Assembly: GCF_031143425.1 (NCBI RefSeq)
Contig: NC_090444.1
Coordinates: forward strand, 1,310,137,324 to 1,310,201,323
Reading direction: 5' to 3'
Origin: Pleurodeles waltl
Taxonomy: Eukaryota > Chordata > Amphibia > Caudata > Salamandridae
DNA length: 64,000 bases
The first letter of the stretch is position 1, and every line of letters starts with the position of its first letter. Positions 30,984-42,423 of this stretch are shown piece after piece. The notes under the pieces were generated by a model, which saw nothing but the letters and a program-made list of their open reading frames with translations, made no database searches and was not told where the DNA came from. The position numbers and the translations under genes were made by a program.

Positions 30984-33900
30984 GGGTCACAAATGCTGGA
31001 ATGGAAGACAGGGTGCTCCCCATTTTGACTGTTGTAATTAAGGCTCCCGTGAGCCTCTGAGCTGACGAGCTCGGGTGAAGCACCTGTGCGCCTTGTTGAG
31101 TGGTACTTAAACCTGTGAATACTTTCAAGGCGGCATTTCAAGCAACCCCGCCAGCTACACGTTGCTCTTCGCTGATGACGGCCAAATAGCCAGAAACACG
31201 TGTCCGAAGATACAGCACTCGCCGCACCAACTTATGGTGAAAAACATTCAAAACTCTATTCAAATTTGTGCTAATGACTGCATTTACCATGATGCCTTGG
31301 GGTCACAAATGCTGGAATGGAAGACAGGGTGCTCCCCATTTTGACTGTTGTAATTAAGGCTCCCGTGAGCCTCTGAGCTGACGAGCTCGGGTGAAGCACC
31401 TGTGCGCCTTCTTGAGTGGTACTTAAACCTGTGAATACTTTCAAGGCGGCATTTCAAGCAACCCCGCCAGCTACACGTTGCTCTTCGCTGATGACGGCCA
31501 AATAGCCAGAAACACGTGTCCGAAGATACAGCACTCGCCGCACCAACTTATGGTGAAAAACATTCAAAACTCTATTCAAATTTGTGCTAATGACTGCATT
31601 TACCATGATGCCTTGGGGTCACAAATGCTGGAATGGAAGACAGGGTGCTCCCCATTTTGACTGTTGTAATTAAGGCTCCCGTGAGCCTCTGAGCTGACGA
31701 GCTCGGGTGAAGCACCTGTGCGCCTTCTTGAGTGGTACTTAAACCTGTGAATACTTTCAAGGCGGCATTTCAAGCAACCCTGCCAGCTACACGTTGCTCT
31801 TCGCTGATGACGGCCAAATAGCCAGAAACACGTGTCCGAAGATACAGCACTCGCCGCACCAACTTATGGTGAAAAACATTCAAAACTCTATTCAAATTTG
31901 TGCTAATGACTGCATTTACCATGATGCCTTGGGGTCACAAATGCTGGAATGGAAGACAGGGTGCTCCCCATTTTGACTGTTGTAATTAAGGCTCCCGTGA
32001 GCCTCTGAGCTGACGAGCTCGGGTGAAGCACCTGTGCGCCTTCTTGAGTGGTACTTAAACCTGTGAATACTTTCAAGGCGGCATTTCAAGCAACCCCGCC
32101 AGCTACACGTTGCTCTTCGCTGATGACGGCCAAATAGCCAGAAACACGTGTCCGAAGATACAGCACTCGCCGCACCAACTTATGGTGAAAAACATTCAAA
32201 ACTCTATTCAAATTTGTGCTAATGACTGCATTTACCATGATGCCTTGGGGTCACAAATGCTGGAATGGAAGACAGGGTGCTCCCCATTTTGACTGTTGTA
32301 ATTAAGGCTCCCGTGAGCCTCTGAGCTGACGAGCTCGGGTGAAGCACCTGTGCGCCTTCTTGAGTGGTACTTAAACCTGTGAATACTTTCAAGGCGGCAT
32401 TTCAAGCAACCCCGCCAGCTACACGTTGCTCTTCGCTGATGACGGCCAAATAGCCAGAAACACGTGTCCGAAGATACAGCACTCGCCGCACCAACTTATG
32501 GTGAAAAACATTCAAAACTCTATTCAAATTTGTGCTAATGACTGCATTTACCATGATGCCTTGGGGTCACAAATGCTGGAATGGAAGACAGGGTGCTCCC
32601 CATTTTGACTGTTGTAATTAAGGCTCCCGTGAGCCTCTGAGCTGACGAGCTCGGGTGAAGCACCTGTGCGCCTTCTTGAGTGGTACTTAAACCTGTGAAT
32701 ACTTTCAAGGCGGCATTTCAAGCAACCCCGCCAGCTACACGTTGCTCTTCGCTGATGACGGCCAAATAGCCAGAAACACGTGTCCGAAGATACAGCACTC
32801 GCCGCACCAACTTATGGTGAAAAACATTCAAAACTCTATTCAAATTTGTGCTAATGACTGCATTTACCATGATGCCTTGGGGTCACAAATGCTGGAATGG
32901 AAGACAGGGTGCTCCCCATTTTGACTGTTGTAATTAAGGCTCCCGTGAGCCTCTGAGCTGACGAGCTCGGGTGAAGCACCTGTGCGCCTTCTTGAGTGGT
33001 ACTTAAACCTGTGAATACTTTCAAGGCGGCATTTCAAGCAACCCCGCCAGCTACACGTTGCTCTTCGCTGATGACGGCCAAATAGCCAGAAACACGTGTC
33101 CGAAGATACAGCACTCGCCGCACCAACTTATGGTGAAAAACATTCAAAACTCTATTCAAATTTGTGCTAATGACTGCATTTACCATGATGCCTTGGGGTC
33201 ACAAATGCTGGAATGGAAGACAGGGTGCTCCCCATTTTGACTGTTGTAATTAAGGCTCCCGTGAGCCTCTGAGCTGACGAGCTCGGGTGAAGCACCTGTG
33301 CGCCTTCTTGAGTGGTACTTAAACCTGTGAATACTTTCAAGGCGGCATTTCAAGCAACCCCGCCAGCTACACGTTGCTCTTCGCTGATGACGGCCAAATA
33401 GCCAGAAACACGTGTCCGAAGATACAGCACTCGCCGCACCAACTTATGGTGAAAAACATTCAAAACTCTATTCAAATTTGTGCTAATGACTGCATTTACC
33501 ATGATGCCTTGGGGTCACAAATGCTGGAATGGAAGACAGGGTGCTCCCCATTTTGACTGTTGTAATTAAGGCTCCCGTGAGCCTCTGAGCTGACGAGCTC
33601 GGGTGAAGCACCTGTGCGCCTTCTTGAGTGGTACTTAAACCTGTGAATACTTTCAAGGCGGCATTTCAAGCAACCCCGCCAGCTACACGTTGCTCTTCGC
33701 TGATGACGGCCAAATAGCCAGAAACACGTGTCCGAAGATACAGCACTCGCCGCACCAACTTATGGTGAAAAACATTCAAAACTCTATTCAAATTTGTGCT
33801 AATGACTGCATTTACCATGATGCCTTGGGGTCACAAATGCTGGAATGGAAGACAGGGTGCTCCCCATTTTGACTGTTGTAATTAAGGCTCCCGTGAGCCT

Positions 33901-35139
33901 CTGAGCTGACGAGCTCGGGTGAAGCACCTGTGCGCCTTCTTGAGTGGTACTTAAACCTGTGAATACTTTCAAGGCGGCATTTCAAGCAACCCCGCCAGCT
34001 ACACGTTGCTCTTCGCTGATGACGGCCAAATAGCCAGAAACACGTGTCCGAAGATACAGCACTCGCCGCACCAACTTATGGTGAAAAACATTCAAAACTC
34101 TATTCCAATTTGTGCTAATGACTGCATTTACCATGATGCCTTGGGGTCACAAATGCTGGAATGGAAGACAGGGTGCTCCCCATTTTGACTGTTGTAATTA
34201 AGGCTCCCGTGAGCCTCTGAGCTGACGAGCTCGGGTGAAGCACCTGTGCGCCTTCTTGAGTGGTACTTAAACCTGTGAATACTTTCAAGGCGGCATTTCA
34301 AGCAACCCCGCCAGCTACACGTTGCTCTTCGCTGATGACGGCCAAATAGCCAGAAACACGTGTCCGAAGATACAGCACTCGCCGCACCAACTTATGGTGA
34401 AAAACATTCAAAACTCTATTCAAATTTGTGCTAATGACTGCATTTACCATGATGCCTTGGGGTCACAAATGCTGGAATGGAAGACAGGGTGCTCCCCATT
34501 TTGACTGTTGTAATTAAGGCTCCCGTGAGCCTCTGAGCTGACGAGCTCGGGTGAAGCACCTGTGCGCCTTCTTGAGTGGTACTTAAACCTGTGAATACTT
34601 TCAAGGCGGCATTTCAAGCAACCCCGCCAGCTACACGTTGCTCTTCGCTGATGACGGCCAAATAGCCAGAAACACGTGTCCGAAGATACAGCACTCGCCG
34701 CACCAACTTATGGTGAAAAACATTCAAAACTCTATTCAAATTTGTGCTAATGACTGCATTTACCATGATGCCTTGGGGTCACAAATGCTGGAATGGAAGA
34801 CAGGGTGCTCCCCATTTTGACTGTTGTAATTAAGGCTCCCGTGAGCCTCTGAGCTGACGAGCTCGGGTGAAGCACCTGTGCGCCTTCTTGAGTGGTACTT
34901 AAACCTGTGAATACTTTCAAGGCGGCATTTCAAGCAACCCCGCCAGCTACACGTTGCTCTTCGCTGATGACGGCCAAATAGCCAGAAACACGTGTCCGAA
35001 GATACAGCACTCGCCGCACCAACTTATGGTGAAAAACATTCAAAACTCTATTCAAATTTGTGCTAATGACTGCATTTACCATGATGCCTTGGGGTCACAA
35101 ATGCTGGAATGGAAGACAGGGTGCTCCCCATTTTGACTG

Positions 35140-35153
35140 TAGTTACTAAAAGT
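35140..35153. repeat. right copy of the 14-bp direct repeat flanking the satellite block
   Basis: tagttactaaaagt, identical to 19903-19916. It is followed by gccaatgatatactggcat, which is the normal continuation of the 0.6-kb repeat unit. Confidence 0.75.
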
Positions 35154-35480
35154 GCCAATGATATACTGGCATACTTACTTAAACATCTGGTGGCACACCC
35201 ATAAATGACTTATACACAGTGAGATGTGTAGTGACAAAACCTAATCACCCATCCAGACAAGCAGTCCTTTAACATGGCTTGGGCCTACTAGTGCAGGACA
35301 TGTGTGGGTAGTTTTATTTCAACTTGCAAATGACTGCAAATAAAGACACAAACTAATACACCTAAGCAACACTACTGCATTCAGTGACACACCCATATAC
35401 ATGCCACTGAACACACTGACACACCTAATTGTTTGTAATATGTAATTTAATGCCATTTTCTGTAGACCTAAATTTATTCT
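35154..35480. repeat. rest of the interrupted 0.6-kb repeat unit
   Basis: acttacttaaacatctggtggcac and tcacccatccagacaagcag match the same places of earlier units (for example 15420 and 17330). The repeat fades out after about 35300. No gene. Confidence 0.65.
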
Positions 35481-35583
35481 TTATTTTATCTACAGTTATT
35501 CACTTATATTAACAAAATAAGAATCAGAATCCCTGATAAGAGTCAGAGAAAGAAACATAGGGAACAATACTACCTAATTCAAA

Positions 35584-36825
35584 TTGAGAGTAAAAAGACA
35601 GATAAGGTGCAGAATGAAAAAAAGAACAGCTGGTAAGAGCACTAAGGAGTTTCTGGAAAAAAACTTGCAAAATAGAAAAAAAGTGTCTAGCAAAAGCAGG
35701 AGTTTGAAATCAAGTGACAAACAGCAAGGAGTACATGCTTTTAAAAGTAGGAAATGGAATAAGGAAAGAGAGAATTTGACTTGGAGACAGAAACAGTTTG
35801 GGGAAATAAGAGTTAAATGTTTTGAACTAGAATAATATAAAATTTGCTAAAGAAGATGAAGAAGTATGAGAGAAGAAGTGCTGTGCTTAAGCAAAAGCAG
35901 CATATTGAGACTATAGTTGAGGAAGCATTTACTGCGAAAAGGAAACTTTTTATCTTAATATTGAACAGAATGAAGACACTAGATACAACAATATTTTGGA
36001 TGATGAAAAGAACATTATGAGAAAGGTTTGTAAATAAAAGTATTTTTTGTAAAATTTCTAAAGGTGAATAGAAAGACACATCAAGTACAGTGCCATTTTT
36101 AATGAAGACAGCTACTTACAAGAAAACACATTAGTGCATGCAGTTGACACAACTGGTTGTTGCTATGAGGTAAAAGACAGAAGTCCAACAGGAAAAGAAG
36201 AGATAGTTCCTAGGAATGTAGAAAAAGTAATAGATGAAGAGGTACACTGAAGGTGTAGACAGGCCCCTGTGTACAAATGGAATTGTAACAGTATTTGCTG
36301 TGTTCATCAGGAATCAAAACAGAACTTCTAGGAGCAATTTGATGCGGCAGTCTATAACTGAAAATTTTAATGTTGCAAGGCTTAAATCCATGTGATGTTA
36401 GAAAATACTCTAATTTACGAGGGCATTCACTGGTGTGTCCATCGAAGAAAGTGTGCAGAAGCACTTTTTATCACTTTAGAATGTTAGCTGTACATCATTC
36501 AAAAATGTGAAAACTACTTAGGAGACTTTACTATGTGAAAACCCCAGCTTAATGTTTAGTGGAGATGAGTAGAGCTTTATTGCATGCTACTGTGGCAGAG
36601 ATGGAGAAAGTTTGTGAATATGTTCAGTTTCCATTCTTTGGTCCTGAAGAGGAGTGTAGGGATAATGAGGAGGTGGTGACTGGAGGTGTAGAGCAACAGG
36701 ACACAGATATTACTGTTGAAAAATTTGCACAAGAGATAACTAATTTTAATACAGTATCTTTGTTTGTATTTGTTGTTGGCGCACTCACTACAAAAGCCAA
36801 ATTTGTAAAGTCACTTATTTTCTAA
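35584..36825 (+). pseudogene. Helitron N-terminal region (low confidence)
   Basis: The frame 35584-35835 is very Lys/Arg-rich with repeated RK and SK words, as in the N-terminal parts of Helitron proteins. The rest is broken. The open piece 36559-36825 (acidic, PFFGPEEECRDNEEVV) has no domain I recognise. Assignment rests on position just upstream of the DUF6570-like and Rep parts and on the same A/T-rich composition. Confidence 0.4.
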
Positions 36826-37004
36826 AAAGGAGAAAGAAAACAGAGATAAGTGGCAGGAGTTTGGTGCATATTTATTTGTAGAAGAACACTTTGATTTAGC
36901 AACAAACCAAATAATATAGAAGTATTGTTATGAAAGTTAGAGGCTTATAAAATGCTAGCTAGAGCATTACACCTAGAGCATTACACGACAGATTATAATT
37001 AGTA

Positions 37005-37232
37005 TTGATCCCAGAAGAACTTCAGCATTTAAATGTTTATGAATCAATTCTGATACAAACAGTACACCCATTTCAAGCAATAGTTCAAATGGAGCCGAAA
37101 GCAGGAAAGCTTCCACCAACAGAGGTACAGAAAGGACTTAAAGGAAGACTTGTGTACTTACATTTAGATTTAAACAAAATGTTGAGACAGTGGGTGTTCA
37201 AAGAGAGATTGTTGAACCGCTCATTATTCTAG
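37005..37232 (+). pseudogene. DUF6570-like segment of the Helitron protein
   Basis: PEELQHLNVYESILIQTVHP is the characteristic start of DUF6570, a region often found before the Rep domain of Helitron helicases, followed by QAIVQMEP and KGLKGRLVYLHLDL. The frame closes at 37232 and the protein continues, broken, toward the Rep part. Confidence 0.65.
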
Positions 37233-37509
37233 TAAATGGTGTGCCCACCAAAAATAAAAAAAAACCTGCCAAGAATATTGATATTATTGGAGATGTAAGC
37301 TGTATAGATAATGAAACATTAGTCAAGTGGAAAGATTGAAAAAGTGGATAAACACAAATCTGAGGAAATATATTAGCACTACAGCATCCATCCACGTCAT
37401 TCCAAAGAAGCTATTGGCAATGCCATTGATCTGTTTCAAATGAAACAAGCTAGAGGAGCTCCAATGACTGTGTGGGGAAAAAAAGTTTAGAGGCTCACTG
37501 TTTTTCCAC

Positions 37510-38219
37510 AGCTATTTGCCACAGGTGTAGGTGGGCGATATGATGACCAGCCCGAACAGATTCCAGCAGGTAAGTACAGGTCAACGAGACTATATTCAGA
37601 GGACCCTAGGTTTCACCAGTGTATACCTTATATTTTCCATCTATTATTTGAGAGTGACTTGTCAGCAATGTCTTATGCTGAAAACCACATTTTAAAGACG
37701 GGAGTTAATTTGCAAAATCTCCCTGCAAGGAAGTTTGTTCACAAAGTACATGGTAAGAACAAAAACCTGTACTACAACATAATTAATATGATGGCTTGTC
37801 AACGTAGTACCAATGAATATTGGTATTGTTGTTATGGAGAACTTAAATATAGGCTGTGAAACTTAGATGCACCTACTTGGTTTATCACACTCAGCTTCAG
37901 AGAGTATGCATGGGATGATTTACTTAAGTTTATAAGAGAAGCAAACTTTAACAATGAGGATATTAATTTAAAGACAGCAGGAGATCTTTGCTCTTTGGAT
38001 CCTGCTAATGTTTGTCGGCTTTTTATTCACAAGTTTCAGGCCATGCTGAGCTTCATAGGCAACAAAACAAATCCTCCTTTTGGTGAAGTTACAAATTTCT
38101 TCTAGCCTAAAGAGTACCAGGCAAGAGGTGCTCCTCATATTCACGTGTTGTTATGGGTAAAAGATGCACCAACATTTGGAACTGACAGTGATGACTCTGT
38201 ATTGTCTTTCTTAGAACAC
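37510..38219 (+). pseudogene. Helitron Rep (Helitron_like_N), first part
   Basis: Pieces across frames give LPARKFVHKVHG, APTWFITLSFREYAWDDL, PANVCRLFIHKFQAMLSFIG and then EYQARGAPHIHVLLWVKDAP. HIH inside PHIHVLLW is the HUH motif that binds metal in rolling-circle Rep nucleases. Stops occur at about 37858 and 38103. The coding text is cut after SFLEHY by Harbinger-like element 2 and resumes at 47402. Confidence 0.8.
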
Positions 38220-38820
38220 TATGGGGGTCATTCTGACCTCGGCGGTAAAAGGCGCCTACCGCCGGTCAGAAATCCTCCATAATCCCGCCGCGGTCGCGGA
38301 AACCCGCCACGGTCATTCTGACCCGCAGAAGGCAAACCTCCGAAAATCCGACAGCCACAACAGACCGCCAGACCAGCGGTCGGCGGAAAAGTGGAGGTGA
38401 CAAAACCTCCACCGTCACGCCAACAGAAATACGCCCATGCCATTACGACCCACGAATCCACGCGGCGGTCTTTCAAACGCGGTATTCCATTGGCGGGACA
38501 CACCGCCGCGGTCAGAATACACACAAACGAACAAAACTCAGCCACATTGGCCGATTTGAATTCCACACACCTGATACACATACACACACCACTCCCACAC
38601 ACACAATACAATATAAAACACACACCCACATCACCCACAAACCCCTACGACCAAAAATTCAGAAAGAAGGCCAGAGCGAGACACCACCATCCACAAACTA
38701 GCAGCCACAGCCACTCAACACCATCACCCACACACTATCCACACACAAAACAACACACACCACCACACTCAACACACTTAACTACACATACTCCACCCCA
38801 CACATCATACACACCACCCC

Positions 38821-40240
38821 ATGGCACCCCAAAGACACCCCCGCTTCTCAGACGAAGAACTCAGGGTCATGGTGGAGGAAATCGTTCGGGTAGAGCCCCA
38901 GCTCTTCGGCACACAGGTCCAATACACCAGCATTGCCCGGAGGACGGAGCTATGGCAGAGGATTGTCGACAGGGTCAACGCTGTGGGACAGCACCCCAGA
39001 AATCGGGAAGACATCAGGAAGCGATGGAACGACCTACGGGGGAAGGTGCGTTCCATGGTATCCAGGCACAACATCGCCGTGCAGAAGACTGGCGGAGGAC
39101 CCCCACCTCAACCCCCACAATTTACAACATGGGAGGAGGAAGTCTTGAACATCCTGCATCCTGACGGCCTCGCAGGAGTCGGCGGAGGAATGGATACTGG
39201 TAAGTTGAAGCTTCAATACTGCTTCCCCCCCACCTGCATGCCAAATCATACCCCAACCCTCACCCCCATCCTCGAACCCCTCCCCCACCCCCATCCTCAC
39301 CACCATCCTCACCCCCACCACCATCCTCACCCCCACCACCATCCTCACCCCCACCCCCAGCACACCTATTCCCTGCCAATGTCTCACCATCACAACCCAC
39401 ACATCCAAAAACCTAGGCCTGCATGCGTCCACTAAGCATGGACACCCATCACCAAAGCATGCCCAATGCATATACACATCCCCCCCACAAGCCACCCTCA
39501 CCAAAGCCCCCACACACGAATGCCAGCACTTGGGGACACGGGAACCCACAGATACACCCATATGGCACACATTGAAACTATAACCATACCTCTATACCCC
39601 TGCAGGACCCGACCGTCAACACACCGCCGCGGAGGGCCCAGAATTCTCCACACCCCCCACCCAAGAGGCCGTCAGCGATGACAGCAGCTCTGTCGACCTG
39701 GACACCGATGACCAGCCCGGACCATCGGGGACCTCTGGACAGTTGGTTCCCCTCACACAGGCCCAGGCCACTACAGACCCAAACCCCTCTGGGAACACCA
39801 GCACAGCTCCCACCCAGCGGGCCCATGCCTCTGTCTCCATGGCGCGTCAATCTGCAGTGTGTCTACCACTACAGGGCACCCAGGATAAACCACCACCCCA
39901 ACAACAACAGGGACCTGGGGGCAGTGGTAGTGGGCACACCGGGCAGGGGGCAGAGGCCCAGGGAAACAGGGCAACTCGGAGGGCAGCTGTGCGACAGGGG
40001 GGGGACGGGCCCAGGGAACCCACTCTCCACGAGGCCCTCACCACCATCATGGGAGCATACAACCGCTCCCAGGAGACGATGGCGACGGTACTGGCCCGGT
40101 TCCAGGAGATCCAGGTACTGCAGGAGGAACACTATCGGGGGTACAGGGAGGACATCAGAGCCCTCACCTCCACCCTGGTTACCATGGTAGGGCTGCTGCA
40201 GGACCTCATCAACACCAGGACGGACACTCAACAACACTAA
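38821..40240 (+). CDS. Myb/SANT-like protein A of Harbinger element 2 (two exons)
   Basis: Exons 38821-39199 and 39606-40240 (donor gtaagt, acceptor CCTGCAG) join in frame to 337 residues. Residues ~9-85 form a Myb/SANT-like DNA-binding domain (FSDEELRVMVEEIVRVEP, then REDIRKRWNDLRGKV), followed by a Pro-rich stretch and FTTWEEEVLNILHPDGL. After an acidic Ser/Asp linker comes a C-terminal helical part (TLHEALTTIMGAYNRSQETM) likely to be a coiled coil. In Harbinger transposons such a protein binds transposon ends and helps transposase enter the nucleus. Relative to element 1, a frame change creates TAA at 40238-40240, so the basic C-terminal tail encoded to about 40400 is lost. Confidence 0.75.
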
Positions 40241-40615
40241 AGGGCCCCTGCCACTAGCCTGGACCAAGAACAGCCAACCACCTCCGCCGGCGCTAGTGGA
40301 CAGGAGGCCCCCGCACAGCAGCAGCCCACCAGACCCCCACCTCCTGCAGGAGAAGAACCACCCCGCAAGAGGGCCCTGAGATCTCGCAAGAAGACAGAGT
40401 AGGATGTCAAGACCCCCGCCAGCAAAGGATACCACCTGATGTCATCCCACTGTCCCACATTGTCACCCTGTCCATCCTTGAACTGCCCATGCTCCATCTC
40501 TCCACAGGCCTCTGGACAATGCACCTGTGTGACTGTTACTCTGGACTCTGCCATGGACATTCCTTCACCATAGCCCCCACCCACTTGAAACCACCCATCC
40601 CATTTTGAGCACTTA

Positions 40616-40621
40616 AATAAA
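40616..40621 (+). terminator. polyadenylation signal AATAAA, Myb-like A of element 2
   Basis: AATAAA in cacttaaataaacacc, at the position conserved with element 1 (7586). Confidence 0.6.
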
Positions 40622-40910
40622 CACCTATTTTGCACAAAACTATCTGGAGTCTGGCTGTGATTTCAAAATATTGTAATTGACATGACAGTGCAAATATGTC
40701 CTTGTACATGGTGAAGTCAACAAACAGCTGCCACAAAGCTGTAGTCCATGGGGAAACGAAGCACAGGACTCGTAGTGGGGACCCCAGATCTGAAATAGGG
40801 AGGGAAAAGCCACAACTCAGTCATCATACACTGGGGCAAATAGACAGGAAGCAGAGATGCAGGAGAGTAGTTCACATTTACTAAATTATCTTTGAATTGT
40901 TACCTGTGTC

Positions 40911-41946
40911 CTATTGGAAGTACTGTTCAATGATTCTGTCCCTGTTGTCTGTTTCAGCCCCGTTGTCTTCCTCCTCGTCACTCTCCTCAGGTTCCACCGC
41001 TGCCACAACACCACCGTCTCGACCATCCTCCTGCAGGAAAGGCACCTGGCGGCGCAAAGCCAGGTTGTGAAGCATGCAGCAGGCCACGATGATGTGACAC
41101 ACCTTCTTAGGTGAGTACATTAGGGATCCACCTGTCATATGCAGGCACCGAAACCTGGCCTTTAGGAGGCCAAAGGTGCGTTCGATCACCCTCCTAGTAC
41201 GCCCATGGGCCTCATTGTACCGTTCCTCTGCCCTGGTCCGGGGATTCCTTACTGGGGTCAGTAGCCACGACAGGTTGGGGTACCCAGAGTCCCCCAATAG
41301 CCATACACGGTGTCTCTCTAGCTGTTCCATCACGTAAGGGATGCTGCTATTCCTCAGGATGTAGGCGTCATGCACTGACCCTGGGAATTTGGCATTTACA
41401 TGCAAGATGTACTGGTCAGCCAAACACACCACCTGGATGTTCATTGAATGGTAACTTTTTCTGTTCCTGTACACCTGCTCCCTGTCTCTTGGGGGAACCA
41501 AAGCCACATGGGTCCCATCAATGGCACCAATGACGTTGGGAATATGTCCAAGGGCATAGAAATCACCTTTCACTGCAGCCAATTCGCCCACCTCAGGGAA
41601 AATGATGTAGCTCCTCACGTATTTCATCAGGGCAGACAACACTCTGGATAACACCTTCGAAAACATGGGCTGAGACATCCCAGAAGCAATTCCCACTGTT
41701 GTCTGAAATGACCCACTTGCCAAGAAATGGAGTACTGACAGGACCTGCACCAGAGGGGGAATCCCTGTGGGTTGGCGGATGGGGGACATCAGGTCGGGCT
41801 CCAGCTGGGCACACAGTTCATGTATAGTGGCACGGTTAAGACGGTAGGTCAGGATAATGTGGCGTTCTTCCATTGTCGACAGGTCCACCAGCGGTCGGTA
41901 CACGGGAGGATTCATCCGTCTCCTCGCCAAACCCAGCGGACGGTGC
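40911..41946 (-). CDS. HARBI1-like PIF/Harbinger transposase (DDE_Tnp_4)
   Basis: The frame runs open up to 41981 (356 codons, close to the 349 of human HARBI1), but its first codon there is TTG. A conserved acceptor CCTAG ends at 41947, so the main exon probably starts at 41946 with an upstream exon not identified; otherwise the first ATG is RRMNPPV at 41915. Numbering from 41981, helices at ~46-120 (LNRATIHELCAQLEPDL, VLSVLHFLASGSFQ) form the DNA-binding part, and the RNase-H-like core has D155 (GAIDGTHV), D231 (LLGDSGYP) and E267 (RRVIERTFG). The acidic tail is EPEESDEEEDN. It cuts and rejoins transposon ends with the Myb-like partner. All catalytic residues are present, so it could be active. 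Confidence 0.88.
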
Positions 41947-41981
41947 CTAGGAAGGACAACATGGAGCACACAGTCAAGCAA

Positions 41982-42423
41982 CCCACAGGTACGTACTCAC
42001 AGCTAGCACAGTAAACGATTCTCTATGCAGTGAATGGCGTGTCTGAGTGGCTATGCAAGGCCTAGGCCTGTGTGACGCAGTTGAAATTGAGCCATGTGGA
42101 CCCTTGAAATGGCGGCTGCCTGACCTGTGAAGTGTGACAATGGGATGTGAGGTCAATGCGCTGGCATGGCACACCGCGGCGGGCGGCGGGCGGCGGGCGG
42201 CGGGCGAAGACCGCGGCGCGAAGCCGCATTGGTTAACATTGAAGCCTATGGGTTTCAGGAGCCAATGGCGAAGGGCGCCGGTGGTGGCGGTACGCACCGC
42301 CGCGGTACGCACCGCCGCGGACGTGACCGCCATTTTCTATCTACTTATCCACTTGCGACTTGAACTTTCTCAGGAGAGGACCTATACTGCAAGTGTTGCT
42401 GTGACCTCGGTCTGGAAGGGACA
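41982..42423. promoter_or_regulatory. divergent intergenic region between transposase and Myb-like B
   Basis: The two genes point away from each other across 440 bp. It holds a CpG-rich tract with four ggcgggc-type repeats (42178-42207) and a 15-bp direct duplication of gtacgcaccgccgcg (about 42290-42320). A TATA box is not evident. The same layout occurs in element 1 (9035-9421). A shared bidirectional promoter is inferred from arrangement only. Confidence 0.45.

Larger units (their letters stand above)
30652..35139 (+). repeat. satellite B: ~14 tandem copies of a 316-bp ribozyme repeat
   Basis: The period is 316 bp over 4.5 kb. Only three variants were noticed: 31094 (C to G), 31782 (C to T at a CpG) and 34105 (A to C). 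Each unit has a hammerhead sequence on the plus strand. The reverse complement of the unit aligns with satellite A over much of its length, but the two families differ in the arms of the ribozyme stems and the region between motif and ribozyme. Recurring 60-residue frames are chance frames. Confidence 0.95.

Noticed and set aside
30846..35136. 60-residue open frame recurring every 316 bp
   Set aside because: The same reasoning applies: it is a chance frame across the hammerhead and promoter-like motif of satellite B.
19917..35139. CRISPR array
   Set aside because: Direct repeats are 313-316 bp with no unique spacers, and the context is a eukaryotic retroelement-rich genome.
36210..36464. Minus-strand 84-residue frame in the Helitron region
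   Set aside because: It runs against the direction of the Helitron genes and has no recognisable domain.
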